This document shows positions 46,226 to 56,472 of a DNA stretch of 64,000 nt, piece after piece. The stretch is from Vibrio ponticus (lineage in GTDB: Bacteria > Pseudomonadota > Gammaproteobacteria > Enterobacterales > Vibrionaceae), in assembly GCF_009938225.1 (NCBI RefSeq), contig NZ_AP019657.1:2294001-2358000 (forward strand), written 5' to 3'. The translations under genes were made by a program, and so were the position numbers. The notes beneath the pieces are model-generated. The model searched no databases, was not told where the DNA came from, and worked only from the letters and a program-made list of their open reading frames with translations. Within the stretch, counting starts at the first letter, position 1. Every line of letters starts with the position of its first letter.

Positions 46226-47143
46226 TTATTGCTGTTTAGCTTGCTCAAGCTTCGCTTTGGCAACTTGCTCTGCTTTCACTTCATTAAAGATTCTGGTCAA
46301 CTCAAGGAATGAATAACGATGTTCAACATACTCGTAAACGTTGAGTGATATGGCCAATTTGTACATCGAAATTGCACTGGCGAAATCACCTTGATGTTGA
46401 TAACGCTTACCTAAATAGAAGTACGCTTCTGTCAGACGCTGTGCCAATACTGTGTTATCGCGCGTGCCAGCAAAAATCGCTTTAAAGGTTTGTTCTTCTG
46501 ACACTTCACCGAGAGTGATCGCCACTAGCACCCAACCCCATTGGTTGTCGCGCTTTTGGTAAAGATCGAGTAATTGCTTACGAGCCGCTTGCGGGTCTTT
46601 TTCCAGCTTAACGAGATAGAGCCACAATGCACGGAAAGGGTCACTTGGATCTTCTGCATAATGCGCTTCAATATCCTCTAAAGCGAGATCGATCCGGTCG
46701 CCATAGTAAAGTGCTATCGCTCGGTTACGTACCGCGTAAGAGTTACTTGGGTCAAGATCAATCGTCGAATCAAACGCTTCATACGCGGCATCAAACTCAC
46801 CCACTTGGGTGTAGTAAACACCTAATAAGTTGAACAATTCCGATTGAGCTGGGTTAATTTGCAAAGATTGGCTGTAGTCTAAGCGAGCCAGATCACGTAG
46901 ACCAACACTGTCATAGTAGCTACCACGCTCATACAACATTTTCGCACGCAGTTCGTCAGAAAGATTAGGACGAAGGAGTAATTGAGACAAACGCGCAATC
47001 TGTACTTCTTGCTGCATACTTGCTTGCAAGGGCACCGCCATTGGTGGATAAAACCACTGCTGTTTATCCGCTGTTGTAGCACAGCCCGTCGCAATTAACA
47101 TGCTTAAGCCTAGCGTTACGGTTTGAAACCATTTCACGAACAC
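46226..47143 (-). CDS. nlpI: NlpI, TPR-repeat lipoprotein
   Basis: Outer-membrane lipoprotein, an adaptor for peptidoglycan hydrolases and the Prc protease in E. coli. 305 residues. The signal peptide ends in lipobox IATGC (Cys21). TPR repeats span about 60-290 (for example ELFNLLGVYYTQVGEFDAAY and NSYAVRNRAIALYYGDRIDLA). It is downstream of pnp, as in E. coli, though separated by a terminator. Confidence 0.95.
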   Translation of the reverse strand: MFVKWFQTVTLGLSMLIATGCATTADKQQWFYPPMAVPLQASMQQEVQIARLSQLLLRPNLSDELRAKMLYERGSYYDSVGLRDLARLDYSQSLQINPAQSELFNLLGVYYTQVGEFDAAYEAFDSTIDLDPSNSYAVRNRAIALYYGDRIDLALEDIEAHYAEDPSDPFRALWLYLVKLEKDPQAARKQLLDLYQKRDNQWGWVLVAITLGEVSEEQTFKAIFAGTRDNTVLAQRLTEAYFYLGKRYQHQGDFASAISMYKLAISLNVYEYVEHRYSFLELTRIFNEVKAEQVAKAKLEQAKQQ

Positions 47144-47262
47144 ATACTCCTATTTCCTACTTATTATGAGTCTATACCCTAAGAGTCACACGTCTAGCGG
47201 AAGTTCACTCGCTCGCTAGCATTACTCCAACCCAATTTAATGCCAGATAGTTTATTGGGCAT

Positions 47263-47289
47263 AAAAAAAGGGAGCTCACCGCTCCCTTT
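47263..47289 (-). terminator. Terminator of pnp
   Basis: 9-bp stem AAAGGGAGC/GCTCCCTTT, loop TCACC; seven Ts follow on the minus strand. Confidence 0.9.
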
Positions 47290-47329
47290 ATAGCATGCTT
47301 TTAGCCGACTAGGCTAATAGGATACCAGA

Positions 47330-49459
47330 TTACTCAGCGTCAGCAGCTGGCTTTTCAGCTTCTTCTGCTGGCTTCTCAACAGCTTCTTTCATGCTTAGAC
47401 GTACACGACCCTGACGGTCAATCTCAAGTACTTTAACTTGAACTTCTTGACCTTCAGTTAGGTAGTCAGACACCTTCTCAACACGCTTCTCAGAGATTTG
47501 AGAAATGTGTACTAGGCCGTCTTTACCAGGTAGTACTGTTACGAATGCACCAAAGTCAGCTAGACGAGCAACTTTACCCGTGTAGATACGGCCTACTTCA
47601 ACTTCAGCAGTGATCTCTTCGATACGACGGATAGCTTCTTTCGCCGCTGCACCTTCAGTTGCTGCGATCTTGATTGTGCCGTCATCTTCGATTTCGATAG
47701 TTGTACCAGTTTCTTCCGTTAGAGCACGGATAACTGCACCACCTTTACCGATAACGTCTTTGATCTTCTCTGCGCTGATCTTCATTGTGTGAATGCGAGG
47801 AGCGAATTCAGAGATATCGTCACGAGCACCAGAGATAGCTTGATCCATTACAGATAGGATGTGCTTACGTGCACCTTGAGCTTGGTTAAGCGCAATTTGC
47901 ATGATCTCTTTAGTGATACCTTCGATCTTGATGTCCATTTGTAGTGCAGTGATACCAGTGTTTGTACCTGCTACTTTAAAGTCCATATCACCTAGGTGGT
48001 CTTCATCACCAAGAATGTCAGAAAGAACAACGAAGTCATCGCCTTCTTTAACAAGACCCATTGCGATACCCGCAACAGAAGCCTTGATTGGCACACCAGC
48101 GTCCATAAGCGCTAGAGAAGTACCACATACAGAAGCCATTGAAGATGAACCGTTAGATTCAGTGATTTCTGATACTACACGTACAGTGTATGGGAACTCA
48201 TCGATTGATGGCATTACTGCTGCAATACCACGCTTCGCTAGTTTACCGTGACCGATTTCACGACGCTTAGGAGAACCTACAAAACCAGTTTCGCCTACAC
48301 AGTATGGAGGGAAGTTGTAGTGTAGTAGGAAGTAATCTTTCTTCTCACCAGTTAGCTCGTCGATGATTTGCGCATCACGTTGAGTACCTAGAGTCGCCGT
48401 TACTAGTGCCTGAGTTTCACCACGAGTGAATAGCGAAGAACCGTGAGTACGTGGAAGAACACCAGTACGTACGTCTAGTGCACGAACCATGTCTTTTTCA
48501 CGACCGTCGATACGTGGGTTACCAGCGATGATGCTGCGACGAACAACTGTCTTCTCTAGATCGTGGAAGATAGTGTGAATTTCTTTCGCATCTGCTTCTG
48601 GATCTTCAGCAAGGATAACTGCGTTAACTTCTGCCGCAATCTCATGGATACGGTCGTAACGAGCCATCTTTTCAGTGATTTGGTAAGCTTCTACTAGTTT
48701 AGCTTCTGCTAGATCTGCCACTTTCTCGTTTAGAGCTGTGTTCGCTTCAGGCGCAACCCAGTTCCAAGACGGGGTCGCAACTTCTGCTGCGAATTCGTTG
48801 ATCGCTTTGATCACAGCTTGTTGTTGGTCGTGACCAAATACAACTGCAGATAGCATTTCTTCTTCAGTTAGGTTGTCAGCTTCTGACTCAACCATTAGAA
48901 CTGCAGATTCAGTACCCGCAACCACTAGGTCTAGACGAGATGCGTTTAGTTCAGTGTTGCTTGGGTTTAGTACTAGTTGACCGTCAATGTGACCAACACG
49001 TGCTGCACCGATAGGACCATTGAATGGGATACCAGAGATAGCAAGCGCTGCAGATGTACCAATCATTGTTGGGATATCTGGTTGTACGTCTGGGTTAACA
49101 GAAACTACAGTTGCAATAACTTGTACTTCGTTAGTGAAACCCTCTGGGAATAGAGGACGGATTGGGCGGTCGATTAGACGAGCCGTTAGCGTTTCACCTT
49201 CAGAAGGACGACCTTCACGCTTGAAGAAACCACCAGGGATTTTACCTGCCGCGTAAGTACGCTCTTGGTAGTTTACTGTTAGCGGGAAGAAGTCTTGACC
49301 TGCAACCGCTTCTTTTTTACCTACTACAGAAACGAATACCGCAGTATCGTCCATAGTAACCATAACAGCTGCAGTAGCTTGACGTGCGATAACGCCAGTT
49401 TCTAGAGTAACCGTGTGGTTACCGTACTGGAACGTTTTAACAACTGGTTTTTCGAACAT
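47330..49459 (-). CDS. pnp: Pnp, polynucleotide phosphorylase
   Basis: Phosphorolytic 3'-5' exoribonuclease, a core member of the RNA degradosome. 709 residues from ATG 49459 ([20 protein letters not shown]). Two RNase PH domains flank an all-helical linker, then a KH domain (about 555-610, [17 protein letters not shown]) and an S1 domain (about 620-690), then an acidic alanine-rich tail. The frame extends to 49510, but that part lies inside the leader. A long leader hairpin upstream suggests the usual RNase III/PNPase autoregulation. Confidence 0.98.
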   Translation of the reverse strand: MFEKPVVKTFQYGNHTVTLETGVIARQATAAVMVTMDDTAVFVSVVGKKEAVAGQDFFPLTVNYQERTYAAGKIPGGFFKREGRPSEGETLTARLIDRPIRPLFPEGFTNEVQVIATVVSVNPDVQPDIPTMIGTSAALAISGIPFNGPIGAARVGHIDGQLVLNPSNTELNASRLDLVVAGTESAVLMVESEADNLTEEEMLSAVVFGHDQQQAVIKAINEFAAEVATPSWNWVAPEANTALNEKVADLAEAKLVEAYQITEKMARYDRIHEIAAEVNAVILAEDPEADAKEIHTIFHDLEKTVVRRSIIAGNPRIDGREKDMVRALDVRTGVLPRTHGSSLFTRGETQALVTATLGTQRDAQIIDELTGEKKDYFLLHYNFPPYCVGETGFVGSPKRREIGHGKLAKRGIAAVMPSIDEFPYTVRVVSEITESNGSSSMASVCGTSLALMDAGVPIKASVAGIAMGLVKEGDDFVVLSDILGDEDHLGDMDFKVAGTNTGITALQMDIKIEGITKEIMQIALNQAQGARKHILSVMDQAISGARDDISEFAPRIHTMKISAEKIKDVIGKGGAVIRALTEETGTTIEIEDDGTIKIAATEGAAAKEAIRRIEEITAEVEVGRIYTGKVARLADFGAFVTVLPGKDGLVHISQISEKRVEKVSDYLTEGQEVQVKVLEIDRQGRVRLSMKEAVEKPAEEAEKPAADAE

Positions 49460-49521
49460 TGTTAATCCTTGTCTCTGAGCTGCGCTCAGAATATATAAAT
49501 AAAAGCTCAAGGCACTACGAA

Positions 49522-49571
49522 TCGCGACTAGTGAAAAGAAACTTTTGTAAGTTTCCTTTTAATAGTCGCGA
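49522..49571 (-). promoter_or_regulatory. pnp leader stem-loop, likely RNase III / autoregulation target
   Basis: On the minus strand TCGCGACTA pairs with TAGTCGCGA, and the interior AAAAGGAAACTT pairs almost completely with AAGTTTCTTTT, giving a hairpin of about 50 nt, 62 nt before the pnp ATG. In E. coli RNase III cuts a comparable leader hairpin and PNPase then degrades it to repress its own translation. Confidence 0.75.
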
Positions 49572-49688
49572 CCTTTTGGTCGACGTGGTTGACTGTAATG
49601 CAATGAACTATAGAGAAAACCCCGAAACGAGGTTCAGCCGTGCGTAGTATAACGGCATTCGTTGGATTTGGCTAAATTTAGCCAACAA

Positions 49689-49711
49689 AAAAGGGGCATA
49701 AAGCCCCTTTT
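49689..49711 (-). terminator. Terminator of rpsO
   Basis: 9-bp stem AAAAGGGGC/GCCCCTTTT, 5-base loop, Ts on the minus strand. Confidence 0.88.
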
Positions 49712-49736
49712 CTGACAAACTGCTAAGCAGTCGCTA

Positions 49737-50006
49737 TTAGCGACGTAGACCTAGACGAGCGATTAGGTCTTGGTAACGACCTAGATCTTTACCTTTTAGG
49801 TAGTCTAGAAGCTTACGACGGCGAGAAACCATGCGTAGTAGACCACGACGGCTGTGGTGGTCGCCTTTGTGAGCTTTGAAGTGACCTTGTAGGTGGTTGA
49901 TAGAAGCAGTTAGTAGTGCTACTTGTACTTCTGGTGAACCAGTGTCGCCTTCGCCACGTGCGTAATCAGCAACGATTGCTGCTTTAGTTTCTGCATTCAG
50001 AGACAT
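49737..50006 (-). CDS. rpsO: Ribosomal protein S15
   Basis: 89-residue small-subunit protein that binds 16S rRNA; full length with the family core [20 protein letters not shown] and the ending [14 protein letters not shown] good Shine-Dalgarno (AGGAGAG) precedes the ATG. It is followed by pnp, the conserved rpsO-pnp order. Confidence 0.99.
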   Translation of the reverse strand: MSLNAETKAAIVADYARGEGDTGSPEVQVALLTASINHLQGHFKAHKGDHHSRRGLLRMVSRRRKLLDYLKGKDLGRYQDLIARLGLRR

Positions 50007-50079
50007 AATTCTCTCCTAATAAGAGTAGGTTAATATTTGTACCAGCCAATCTCTGATTCAGCCGGTACGAGGAGCGCGA

Positions 50080-50108
50080 ATTATAGGGTATGTATAGAGG
50101 TTAAGCAA
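50080..50108 (-). promoter_or_regulatory. rpsO promoter
   Basis: On the minus strand TATAAT (50085-50080) lies 17 bp from TTGCTT (50108-50103). The -10 is perfect and the -35 matches only in its TTG. The spacing and distance to rpsO are suitable. Confidence 0.55.
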
Positions 50109-50122
50109 TAGCTTTTGCAAAG

Positions 50123-50700
50123 CGAAGCTTGGCAAAAAGAACGCGAAGCAAGCTTCGCTACGGATACGGGAACGCAAAGCGAAGCTTTGCTTCGAGAACG
50201 CCCAGTATAACTGAGCTTCGGGAAGTAAATGCTGTGCTTTTATGCGAAAAGACAAGCAGCCTAGCTTGTTTCTCGACTCTCTACTATCGAAGTTCATTGA
50301 ACGTCCTGCAGTGAGGCGCAGCCGAACATTCCCGCATCCGTGAGCACAGCCTTACTGTGCGTTCCACAAACGAAGCTTGGCAAATAGAACGCGAAGCGAG
50401 CTTCGCTACGGATACGGGAACGCAAAGCAAAGCTTTGCTTCGAGAACGCCCATTATCACTGGGCTTCGGGAGGTAGATGGGGTGCCTTTATGCGAAAAGG
50501 CAACCCGCCGCACTGATTTCTCGACTCTCTATTATCAATGTACATTAAGCGTCGCCCACCTTCACTTCCGTAAGCGAAGCTTTAGCAAGCGTCCCACAGT
50601 GAGGCGCTGCCGAACGTTCCCGCATCCGTGAGCACAGCCTTGCTGTGCGTTCCACAAACGAAGCTCGCTTCGTTTGCTGAACGTTCCCATTCCCACCGTT
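50123..50700. repeat. Tandemly duplicated block of chained hairpin units
   Basis: Copy 1 (50123-50370, 248 bp) and copy 2 (50371-50658, 288 bp with an internal gain of about 40 bp) are clear imperfect duplicates; a third copy begins at 50659 and stops. Each contains chained units GAACGC-stem-loop-stem-GCTxCGG: stems GAAGC/GCTTC, AAAGC/GCTTT, CAGT/ACTG or CCA/TGG, and, inverted, GCACAG/CTGTGC next to TTCCCGCATCC. This fills the rpsO-mtnN gap. The similar open frames inside it (from 50129 and 50377) are most likely by-products of the duplication. Confidence 0.85.
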
Positions 50701-50753
50701 TCTGGTACACTTACGCCATCAAAAGCTAGCTATTGGAATAAACAGGATTTCCT

Positions 50754-51452
50754 ATGAAAATCGGTATCATCGGTGCGATGGAACAAGAAGTTGCCATCCT
50801 TAAAGGCTCTATCGACAACTGCCAAGAAGTAACAAAAGCAGGTTGTACTTTCTTCTCTGGTCAACTAAACGATGTTGACGTTGTTCTGCTTCAATCAGGT
50901 ATCGGTAAAGTTTCTGCGGCAGTAGGTACCACTATTCTGCTGGATGAGTACCAACCAGACGTAGTGATCAACACCGGTTCTGCTGGCGGTTTTGATTCAA
51001 GCCTAAACCTAGGTGACGTGGTTATCTCAACTGAAGTTCGCCACCACGATGCTGACGTAACAGCATTTGGTTACGAAATCGGTCAAATGGCTCAACAGCC
51101 AGCAGCATTCATTGCTGATGCTAAATTGATGGACATCGCGGAACAAGCCCTAGCACAAATGGAAGACAAACACGCGGTACGTGGTTTGATTTGTACTGGT
51201 GATGCGTTCGTAGCAAGTGCAGAACGTCAAGAGTTTATCCGCAAGCACTTCCCTTCTGTTGTTGCAGTAGAAATGGAAGCCGCGGCGATTGCACAAACTT
51301 GTCACCAATTTAAAGTACCGTTTGTTGTGGTTCGCGCTATCTCTGACGTAGCAGACAAAGAAGCAACCATGAGCTTTGATGAGTTCCTGCCACTTGCAGC
51401 ACAAAGCTCATCAGAAATGGTGATTAAGATGGTTGAATTGCTAAAAGCATAA
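50754..51452 (+). CDS. mtnN: MtnN, methylthioadenosine/S-adenosylhomocysteine nucleosidase
   Basis: Cleaves MTA and SAH to adenine plus a ribosyl thiol, feeding methionine salvage and autoinducer-2 precursor formation. 232 residues. Family opening [16 protein letters not shown]; substrate region [14 protein letters not shown] and the catalytic Asp in [11 protein letters not shown]. First gene of mtnN-cobD/cbiB-btuF. Confidence 0.97.
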   Translation: MKIGIIGAMEQEVAILKGSIDNCQEVTKAGCTFFSGQLNDVDVVLLQSGIGKVSAAVGTTILLDEYQPDVVINTGSAGGFDSSLNLGDVVISTEVRHHDADVTAFGYEIGQMAQQPAAFIADAKLMDIAEQALAQMEDKHAVRGLICTGDAFVASAERQEFIRKHFPSVVAVEMEAAAIAQTCHQFKVPFVVVRAISDVADKEATMSFDEFLPLAAQSSSEMVIKMVELLKA

Positions 51453-51465
51453 TCACAGAGCCATC

Positions 51466-52419
51466 ATGGAAGAACTCTTTACTCAGCTATTTGCTAATGG
51501 TGCGCTCCTCGTTATGTGGGGTGCACTAATCTGTCATTGGGTTCTTCCTATCCCGCGAGAAGCCCATCCTGCAATTTTATGGCACAAGTTTGCCGAACAG
51601 TTAGCGAATAAAGTTAACGTTCAAAGTAGCTATTCACAAAGCCTCACGTCTGGCACACTCGCTTGGCTGTTAATGATGCTGCCAATGCTGATTGTGCTAT
51701 GGGCGCTAAAACCCTTAGTGTGGCAACCACAACTGTACGAGTTAGCTTTTCTGCTGCTCTCTCTGGATTGGCGCAACAATCAAAGCTTTGCCACTCAATT
51801 TACCCAATTACTTGCCGATGAAAATAGCCGCGCAGCAAAAAAACTGCTCGCCCCGCTAGTGAATCGCAGCACCGATTCACTCTCTTTACTCGGACTTGGC
51901 AAAGCGGGCAGTGAAACGCTCATCATGGGATTGGGTCGCAATGTGGTCGCCGTTCTGTTTTGGTATGCGTTAGCAGGTGGTATTGGCGCATTTATGTATC
52001 GCATGGCAATGGAACTTGCACGCGCCTGGTCGCCATCACGCCAGCAGTTTATGCCGTTTGGCATACCTGCCGTCAGAATCCTTGCAGTGCTGGACTTTAT
52101 CCCTTTGCGCCTGTTTGCTTTGATGATTTTACTCGGCAATCGCGCTCAAGTTTCACTGACACTACTGAAACAACAAGCGGCTTCGTGGCCGTTACCTGGA
52201 CCGTCATGGTTGCTGATCGCTTGCGGTGCTAAACTCGAACTCTCACTCGCAGGTCCCGCGATTTATAACGGTAAAAAATCTGTGCGCGCTAAACTTGGCG
52301 GGCGTATTGCTCCTGCCGCCTTTCATTTTGCTCAATTGCGTAAACTTCTACTCGGACGTTTATGGCTTTGGGTATTCATTCAAAGCCTCGTTATGGGCAC
52401 TATTTACCAAGGATTGTAA
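51466..52419 (+). CDS. CobD/CbiB-family membrane protein (cobinamide aminopropanol linkage)
   Basis: 317-residue inner-membrane protein with about five hydrophobic segments, related to adenosylcobinamide-phosphate synthase. Typical pieces are LDWRNNQSFATQFTQLLAD and SWPLPGPSWLLIACGAKLELSLAGPAIYNGK. It lies between mtnN (13 bp upstream) and btuF (stop and ATG overlap by one base), so a role in cobinamide or B12 salvage is likely. Confidence 0.85.
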   Translation: MEELFTQLFANGALLVMWGALICHWVLPIPREAHPAILWHKFAEQLANKVNVQSSYSQSLTSGTLAWLLMMLPMLIVLWALKPLVWQPQLYELAFLLLSLDWRNNQSFATQFTQLLADENSRAAKKLLAPLVNRSTDSLSLLGLGKAGSETLIMGLGRNVVAVLFWYALAGGIGAFMYRMAMELARAWSPSRQQFMPFGIPAVRILAVLDFIPLRLFALMILLGNRAQVSLTLLKQQAASWPLPGPSWLLIACGAKLELSLAGPAIYNGKKSVRAKLGGRIAPAAFHFAQLRKLLLGRLWLWVFIQSLVMGTIYQGL

Positions 52420-53237
52420 TGTTTCGATTAGCTCTACTGCTATTGATAGCCAGTTTCCCTCTCCATGCGCAAACGATTAACCGCGTGGTCAGTTTAGCAC
52501 CTTCAGCCACCGAACTTGCCGATGCCGCAGGTTTAGGCGATAAGCTTGTCGCGGTAAGCGAATATAGCGATTACCCCGAATATGCGAAAAAACTTGAAAA
52601 AGTCGCCAACCATCAGGGCATTAATATCGAGAGAATCATCACCCTTCAGCCAGATCTCATCATTGCTTGGCCATCAGGTAACCCGGCTAAAGATTTAGCC
52701 AAACTGCGTCAGTTTGGCTTCACTTTTTATGACGCCCAATCCACCTCTTTAGCTGAGATCGCAAAAAACATCGACGATCTTAGTCAGTTTGCTGATGACC
52801 CGTCTATTGGTCAAAAATCAGCAAATGATTTTCGCCAAGCACTAAAAGAGCTCAAACAGAAATACAACACCGACGAGCCTGTAAGCTATTTCTATCAATT
52901 GAGTGAGAAGCCAATTATTACGGTTGCGAATGGCAATTGGCCAAGTGAGGTGTTTGCATTTTGTGGCGGGGTCAATGTGTTTGAAGAAAGCTCGGCTTCC
53001 TACCCACAAGTGGGACTTGAGCAAGTGATATTAGCCAACCCTGAAGTCATTTTTACCTCGAGACACGCCACTGAAAACGCCGGAATGTGGCAACCATGGG
53101 CAGAGCAACTGCAAGCACTACAAAAAGAACAAGTTTGGGTTTTACAATCGGATTGGTTAAACCGCCCAACCCCGCGAACTTTACACGCGATTGAACAAGT
53201 TTGTGAGCTCTTCGAAACAGTGAGACAAAAGCGTTAA
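52419..53237 (+). CDS. btuF: BtuF, periplasmic vitamin B12-binding protein
   Basis: Delivers cobalamin to the BtuCD transporter. 272 residues from ATG 52419, which shares its A with the stop of the previous gene; the signal peptide MFRLALLLLIASFPLHA is evident. The family core begins INRVVSLAPSATELADAAGLG. A longer reading from 52362 would lose the signal peptide and is rejected. Confidence 0.94.
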   Translation: MFRLALLLLIASFPLHAQTINRVVSLAPSATELADAAGLGDKLVAVSEYSDYPEYAKKLEKVANHQGINIERIITLQPDLIIAWPSGNPAKDLAKLRQFGFTFYDAQSTSLAEIAKNIDDLSQFADDPSIGQKSANDFRQALKELKQKYNTDEPVSYFYQLSEKPIITVANGNWPSEVFAFCGGVNVFEESSASYPQVGLEQVILANPEVIFTSRHATENAGMWQPWAEQLQALQKEQVWVLQSDWLNRPTPRTLHAIEQVCELFETVRQKR

Positions 53238-53266
53238 CGGTTGCGCCAATAATCTCTTACTATGCG

Positions 53267-53292
53267 GCGCCGATTTTTCATCGGTGCTTTTC
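53267..53292 (+). terminator. Terminator of mtnN-cbiB-btuF
   Basis: 8-bp stem GCGCCGAT/ATCGGTGC (one G-T pair), loop TTTTC, then TTTT. Confidence 0.75.
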
Positions 53293-53380
53293 GCGAGCCA
53301 CTATACCCAAGTAATCAAACCTAGCGAGAGAACTTGGGGATCAACACAACGTTTATTATAAGTATTGAGATCCTAAAAAC

Positions 53381-54001
53381 ATGGATTCCTTGTTAATTTA
53401 TTTAATTGACCTTTTTGGCACTGCCATCTTCGCTATTTCTGGGGTTTTACTTGCGGGTCGTCTCAAAATGGACCCCTTTGGTGTCGTGGTACTCGGCAGC
53501 GTAACCGCCATCGGTGGGGGGACTATCCGTGATATGTCGCTTGGCGCCACTCCTGTATTTTGGATAACAGATACTAACTATTTGTGGGTTATCTTTGTTA
53601 CCTGTCTGCTGACTATGTTGATTGTTCGTCGACCTAAACGTCTCGCTTGGTGGATTTTACCGGTTTGTGACGCGGTGGGCTTAGCGGTGTTTGTCGGCAT
53701 TGGTGTTGAAAAAGCGATGATGTTCCAAGATTCAGCGCTTGTTGCCATCATCATGGGCGTGATCACTGGCTGTGGGGGCGGTATTATCCGTGACGTTTTA
53801 GCCAGAGAAGTGCCGATGGTGCTAAGAAGTGAAGTCTACGCGACGGCTTGTATCATTGGCGGCGCATTCCATACCACCGCACTCACCATGGGATGCAGCA
53901 ACGACACCGCTTTCTTAGTTGGGGTGATCTCAACACTGGTGATTCGTTTGGGCGCAATTCGCTGGCACTTGTCACTGCCTATTTTTGCATTGAATCGTTA
54001 A
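53381..54001 (+). CDS. TRIC/UPF0126-family channel protein (YadS-like)
   Basis: 206-residue inner-membrane protein with seven predicted helices and two glycine-rich repeats (AIGGGTIRDM and GCGGGIIRDV), the mark of prokaryotic trimeric intracellular cation channels. E. coli yadS is likewise next to btuF. The cargo in vivo is unknown. Confidence 0.92.
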   Translation: MDSLLIYLIDLFGTAIFAISGVLLAGRLKMDPFGVVVLGSVTAIGGGTIRDMSLGATPVFWITDTNYLWVIFVTCLLTMLIVRRPKRLAWWILPVCDAVGLAVFVGIGVEKAMMFQDSALVAIIMGVITGCGGGIIRDVLAREVPMVLRSEVYATACIIGGAFHTTALTMGCSNDTAFLVGVISTLVIRLGAIRWHLSLPIFALNR

Positions 54002-54016
54002 TCTCGAAGAGATTAA

Positions 54017-54190
54017 GAGAACGCACTGCGTAAACGCAGTGCTTCGGGAGGCGGGAACACTCGGCAAATGCCTCGTTGCGAGAACGCTCAGCCTAGCTGA
54101 GCTTCGGGAAGTAGGAACAAAAGTTCGTACAAAGCGGCTTGCCGCTTTGTGCTCCGTAAGCCATTTATTGGCGTTCCCTATTCCCGCATC
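54017..54190. repeat. Chained hairpin units after the TRIC-family gene
   Basis: Units share ends but not stems. At 54017-54051: GAGAACGC, CACTGCG/CGCAGTG, GCTTCGGGAGG. At 54080-54111: GAGAACGC, TCAGC/GCTGA, GCTTCGGGAAG. Then ACAAAGCGGC/GCCGCTTTGT followed by GCTCCG, and an inverted unit ending in GGCGTTCC next to TTCCCGCATCC. Same family as 32779-32845 and 50123-50700. Confidence 0.75.
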
Positions 54191-54192
54191 CA

Positions 54193-54221
54193 TTAAAAAG
54201 ATCGCTTTCGCGACCTTTTTG
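54193..54221. terminator. Bidirectional terminator between TRIC-family gene and thrC
   Basis: Stem AAAAAGATCGC/GCGACCTTTTT with one mismatch and loop TTTC; T runs on both strands. Confidence 0.8.
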
Positions 54222-55505
54222 CTATTTCTGCACTTTTCTCAGCACTTGTTTTAAGGCTTCAAAGTCATTGGCCAGATCTTCTGAAAGAAGCTCCATTGCC
54301 GCATGTTTCGCAAGTGGACCCGGCAACTCGATATCGCTACCAAGGATATCGTCCACCACTTCTTTGAATTTCGCTGGGTGCGCGGTACATAGGAATAAAC
54401 CTGTCTCGCCTTCCGCCAATTGATCGCCTAAAACTCGGTAGGCAATCGCGCCGTGTGGCTCACATAGATAGCCCAGTTGGTGAAGCTCTTGCACCGATTC
54501 TGCGCTCTGCTTATCAGTCACTGAACCTTTGCCTAGTGAATCTAATCCCCAACCTTTAATTTGGCACAACTCTTCAATCCGTGGCCAGTTATTTGGTTGG
54601 CTAACATCCATCGCGTTCGATGTGGTTGCCACGGTCGGTTTAGGATCCCACTGACCCGTTTCTAGGTAACGCGGAACGGTATCGTTAGCATTGGTTGCTG
54701 CGATAAAGCGCTTAATTGGTAGCCCCATCGCTTTCGCCAGTAGACCTGCGGTTAGGTTACCAAAGTTACCGCTTGGTACAGACACGACTAAGTTTTCACG
54801 TTGCTGCTTAGTCAACTGTGATGCGGCTTCAAAGTAGTAACAGATTTGTGCCATTAAACGGCTGATGTTAATCGAGTTCGCTGAATTCAAGCCAATCTCT
54901 TCACGCAGTGCTGCATCATCAAATGCTTGTTTCACCAACGCCTGACAAGCATCAAAATCGCCATCAATCGCGACAGTGTGGATATTCTTACCTAGTGTAC
55001 AGAATAGCTTTTCCTGTAGTGGGCTGATCTTACCTTTCGGGTACAGGATCACCACATTGATGTCTTCCATACCATAGAAAGCATGAGCGACTGCCGCACC
55101 AGTATCTCCTGAAGTTGCGGTTAGAATGGTAATTTTGCCACCATTGGAAACTGCCGCCAAAGACTGCGCCATAAAACGACCACCAAAGTCTTTAAACGCC
55201 AGAGTTGGACCATGGAACAACTCTAAGGCATAGACGCCCGATTTGACTTGTTTAATCGGTGCAGGAAATTGAAATGCAGCATCAACCATGGCATTGACTT
55301 GCTCCGAGGCAAGCTCATCACCGATCAATGCTGATAAAATTTTGGTACTACGCGCGATAAAATCTTCATCTAACAGCGCATCGACATCGTCAAACTGTGG
55401 CAGTTGCGATGGAAAAAATAGACCTTGGTTGCGGCCCAACCCCTGGCGAACCGCTTGGCCAAAGGATACTTGTTCATCATTTTCTTTTATGTTGTACAGC
55501 TTCAT
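54222..55505 (-). CDS. thrC: ThrC, threonine synthase
   Basis: PLP enzyme for the last step of threonine synthesis. 427 residues; PLP lysine in [10 protein letters not shown], and phosphate loop [13 protein letters not shown]. Its start overlaps the thrB end by 4 bases. Last gene of thrLABC. Confidence 0.97.
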   Translation of the reverse strand: MKLYNIKENDEQVSFGQAVRQGLGRNQGLFFPSQLPQFDDVDALLDEDFIARSTKILSALIGDELASEQVNAMVDAAFQFPAPIKQVKSGVYALELFHGPTLAFKDFGGRFMAQSLAAVSNGGKITILTATSGDTGAAVAHAFYGMEDINVVILYPKGKISPLQEKLFCTLGKNIHTVAIDGDFDACQALVKQAFDDAALREEIGLNSANSINISRLMAQICYYFEAASQLTKQQRENLVVSVPSGNFGNLTAGLLAKAMGLPIKRFIAATNANDTVPRYLETGQWDPKPTVATTSNAMDVSQPNNWPRIEELCQIKGWGLDSLGKGSVTDKQSAESVQELHQLGYLCEPHGAIAYRVLGDQLAEGETGLFLCTAHPAKFKEVVDDILGSDIELPGPLAKHAAMELLSEDLANDFEALKQVLRKVQK

Positions 55506-56470
55506 AGCTTACTTCCTGTAACGATCGAACCTTGTTTATCTAAACGACAAACATGAACGAATCCCTCTTCATTTTGTACGTAATTTTGTTCGAGCCATCG
55601 AGCTACACGTTCAGCAATGTCTTTCTCTTTACAGACACTAAATAGTGTCGGTCCACTACCTGAAATGCCTGTCGCAAGAGCGCCTGCTGAAGTGGCGTAT
55701 TTACGCGCATCGGCAAACCCAGGTAACAGTTTCTCACGATATGGTTCAGCGATCACGTCTTTGATCATTTTTGCAGCAAGTTCCGGCTGATTCGAATGAC
55801 ATGCATGGACAAAACCTGCCAAGTTACGCCCATGTGCAATCACATCTTGGCGACGGTATTGTGAAGGTAGAATCGAGCGTGCTTCCGCAGTTGAGACTTT
55901 AATACCCGGATAAGCCATCACCCAATACCATTCATCAAAACATGGCACTTCTTGGCTGATGATTCCCAACTCCTCTAGCATTAGCTGTAAGCCACCAAGA
56001 TAACATGGCGCCACGTTATCGTAGTGAATGCCACCAGAGATTTGCCCTTCCATCTCCCCCATTAGAGCAAGCAGTTCCATCTCATCTAATGGTTCACCAT
56101 GGAAACGGTTTAGCGCATCCAGTGCCGCGACAATCGAACAAGCACTTGAGCCAAGACCTGACCCAATTGGCATGTTCTTTTCCAGTGTCATCGCCACTGG
56201 CAATAACGCTTCACCTTTACGATCCAATTCGCGCGCAAACACTCGCCAACAATCGTAAACGATGTTTTCCTTGGGATCGGTGGGTAACTTAGAAACAAAG
56301 TTTCCTGCGGTACTAAGCGTGAACGCCTCTGTACCTTGACTGACTAACACGCGGTCGCCAAGTAGAGTGCCATCAATTGGCGACACGGCAGCTCCCAACA
56401 CATCGAAACCGACACTGACGTTACCGATTGATGCTGGCGCATAAACCACTACATCCATACCTCGTGTCAT
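55502..56470 (-). CDS. thrB: ThrB, homoserine kinase
   Basis: GHMP-family kinase that phosphorylates homoserine. ATP loop [10 protein letters not shown]. The ATG at 56470 (322 residues) has GGGGGT 7 bases upstream. An ATG at 56458 would give 318 residues, a typical Vibrio length, but its AGG is too close. I keep 56470 and regard 56458 as possible. The start lies 2 bp past the thrA stop. Confidence 0.95.
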   Translation of the reverse strand: MTRGMDVVVYAPASIGNVSVGFDVLGAAVSPIDGTLLGDRVLVSQGTEAFTLSTAGNFVSKLPTDPKENIVYDCWRVFARELDRKGEALLPVAMTLEKNMPIGSGLGSSACSIVAALDALNRFHGEPLDEMELLALMGEMEGQISGGIHYDNVAPCYLGGLQLMLEELGIISQEVPCFDEWYWVMAYPGIKVSTAEARSILPSQYRRQDVIAHGRNLAGFVHACHSNQPELAAKMIKDVIAEPYREKLLPGFADARKYATSAGALATGISGSGPTLFSVCKEKDIAERVARWLEQNYVQNEEGFVHVCRLDKQGSIVTGSKL

Positions 56471-56472
56471 GG

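Noticed and set aside
50129..50631. Two similar open frames (61 and 84 codons) on the plus strand
   Set aside because: They resemble each other only because the underlying hairpin block is duplicated; the frames consist of repeat units and have no ribosome sites.
53306..53340. CCCAAGT...ACTTGGG inverted repeat before the TRIC-family gene as a terminator or operator
   Set aside because: Only a 7-bp stem with a loop of about 20 bases and no T run; could be chance.
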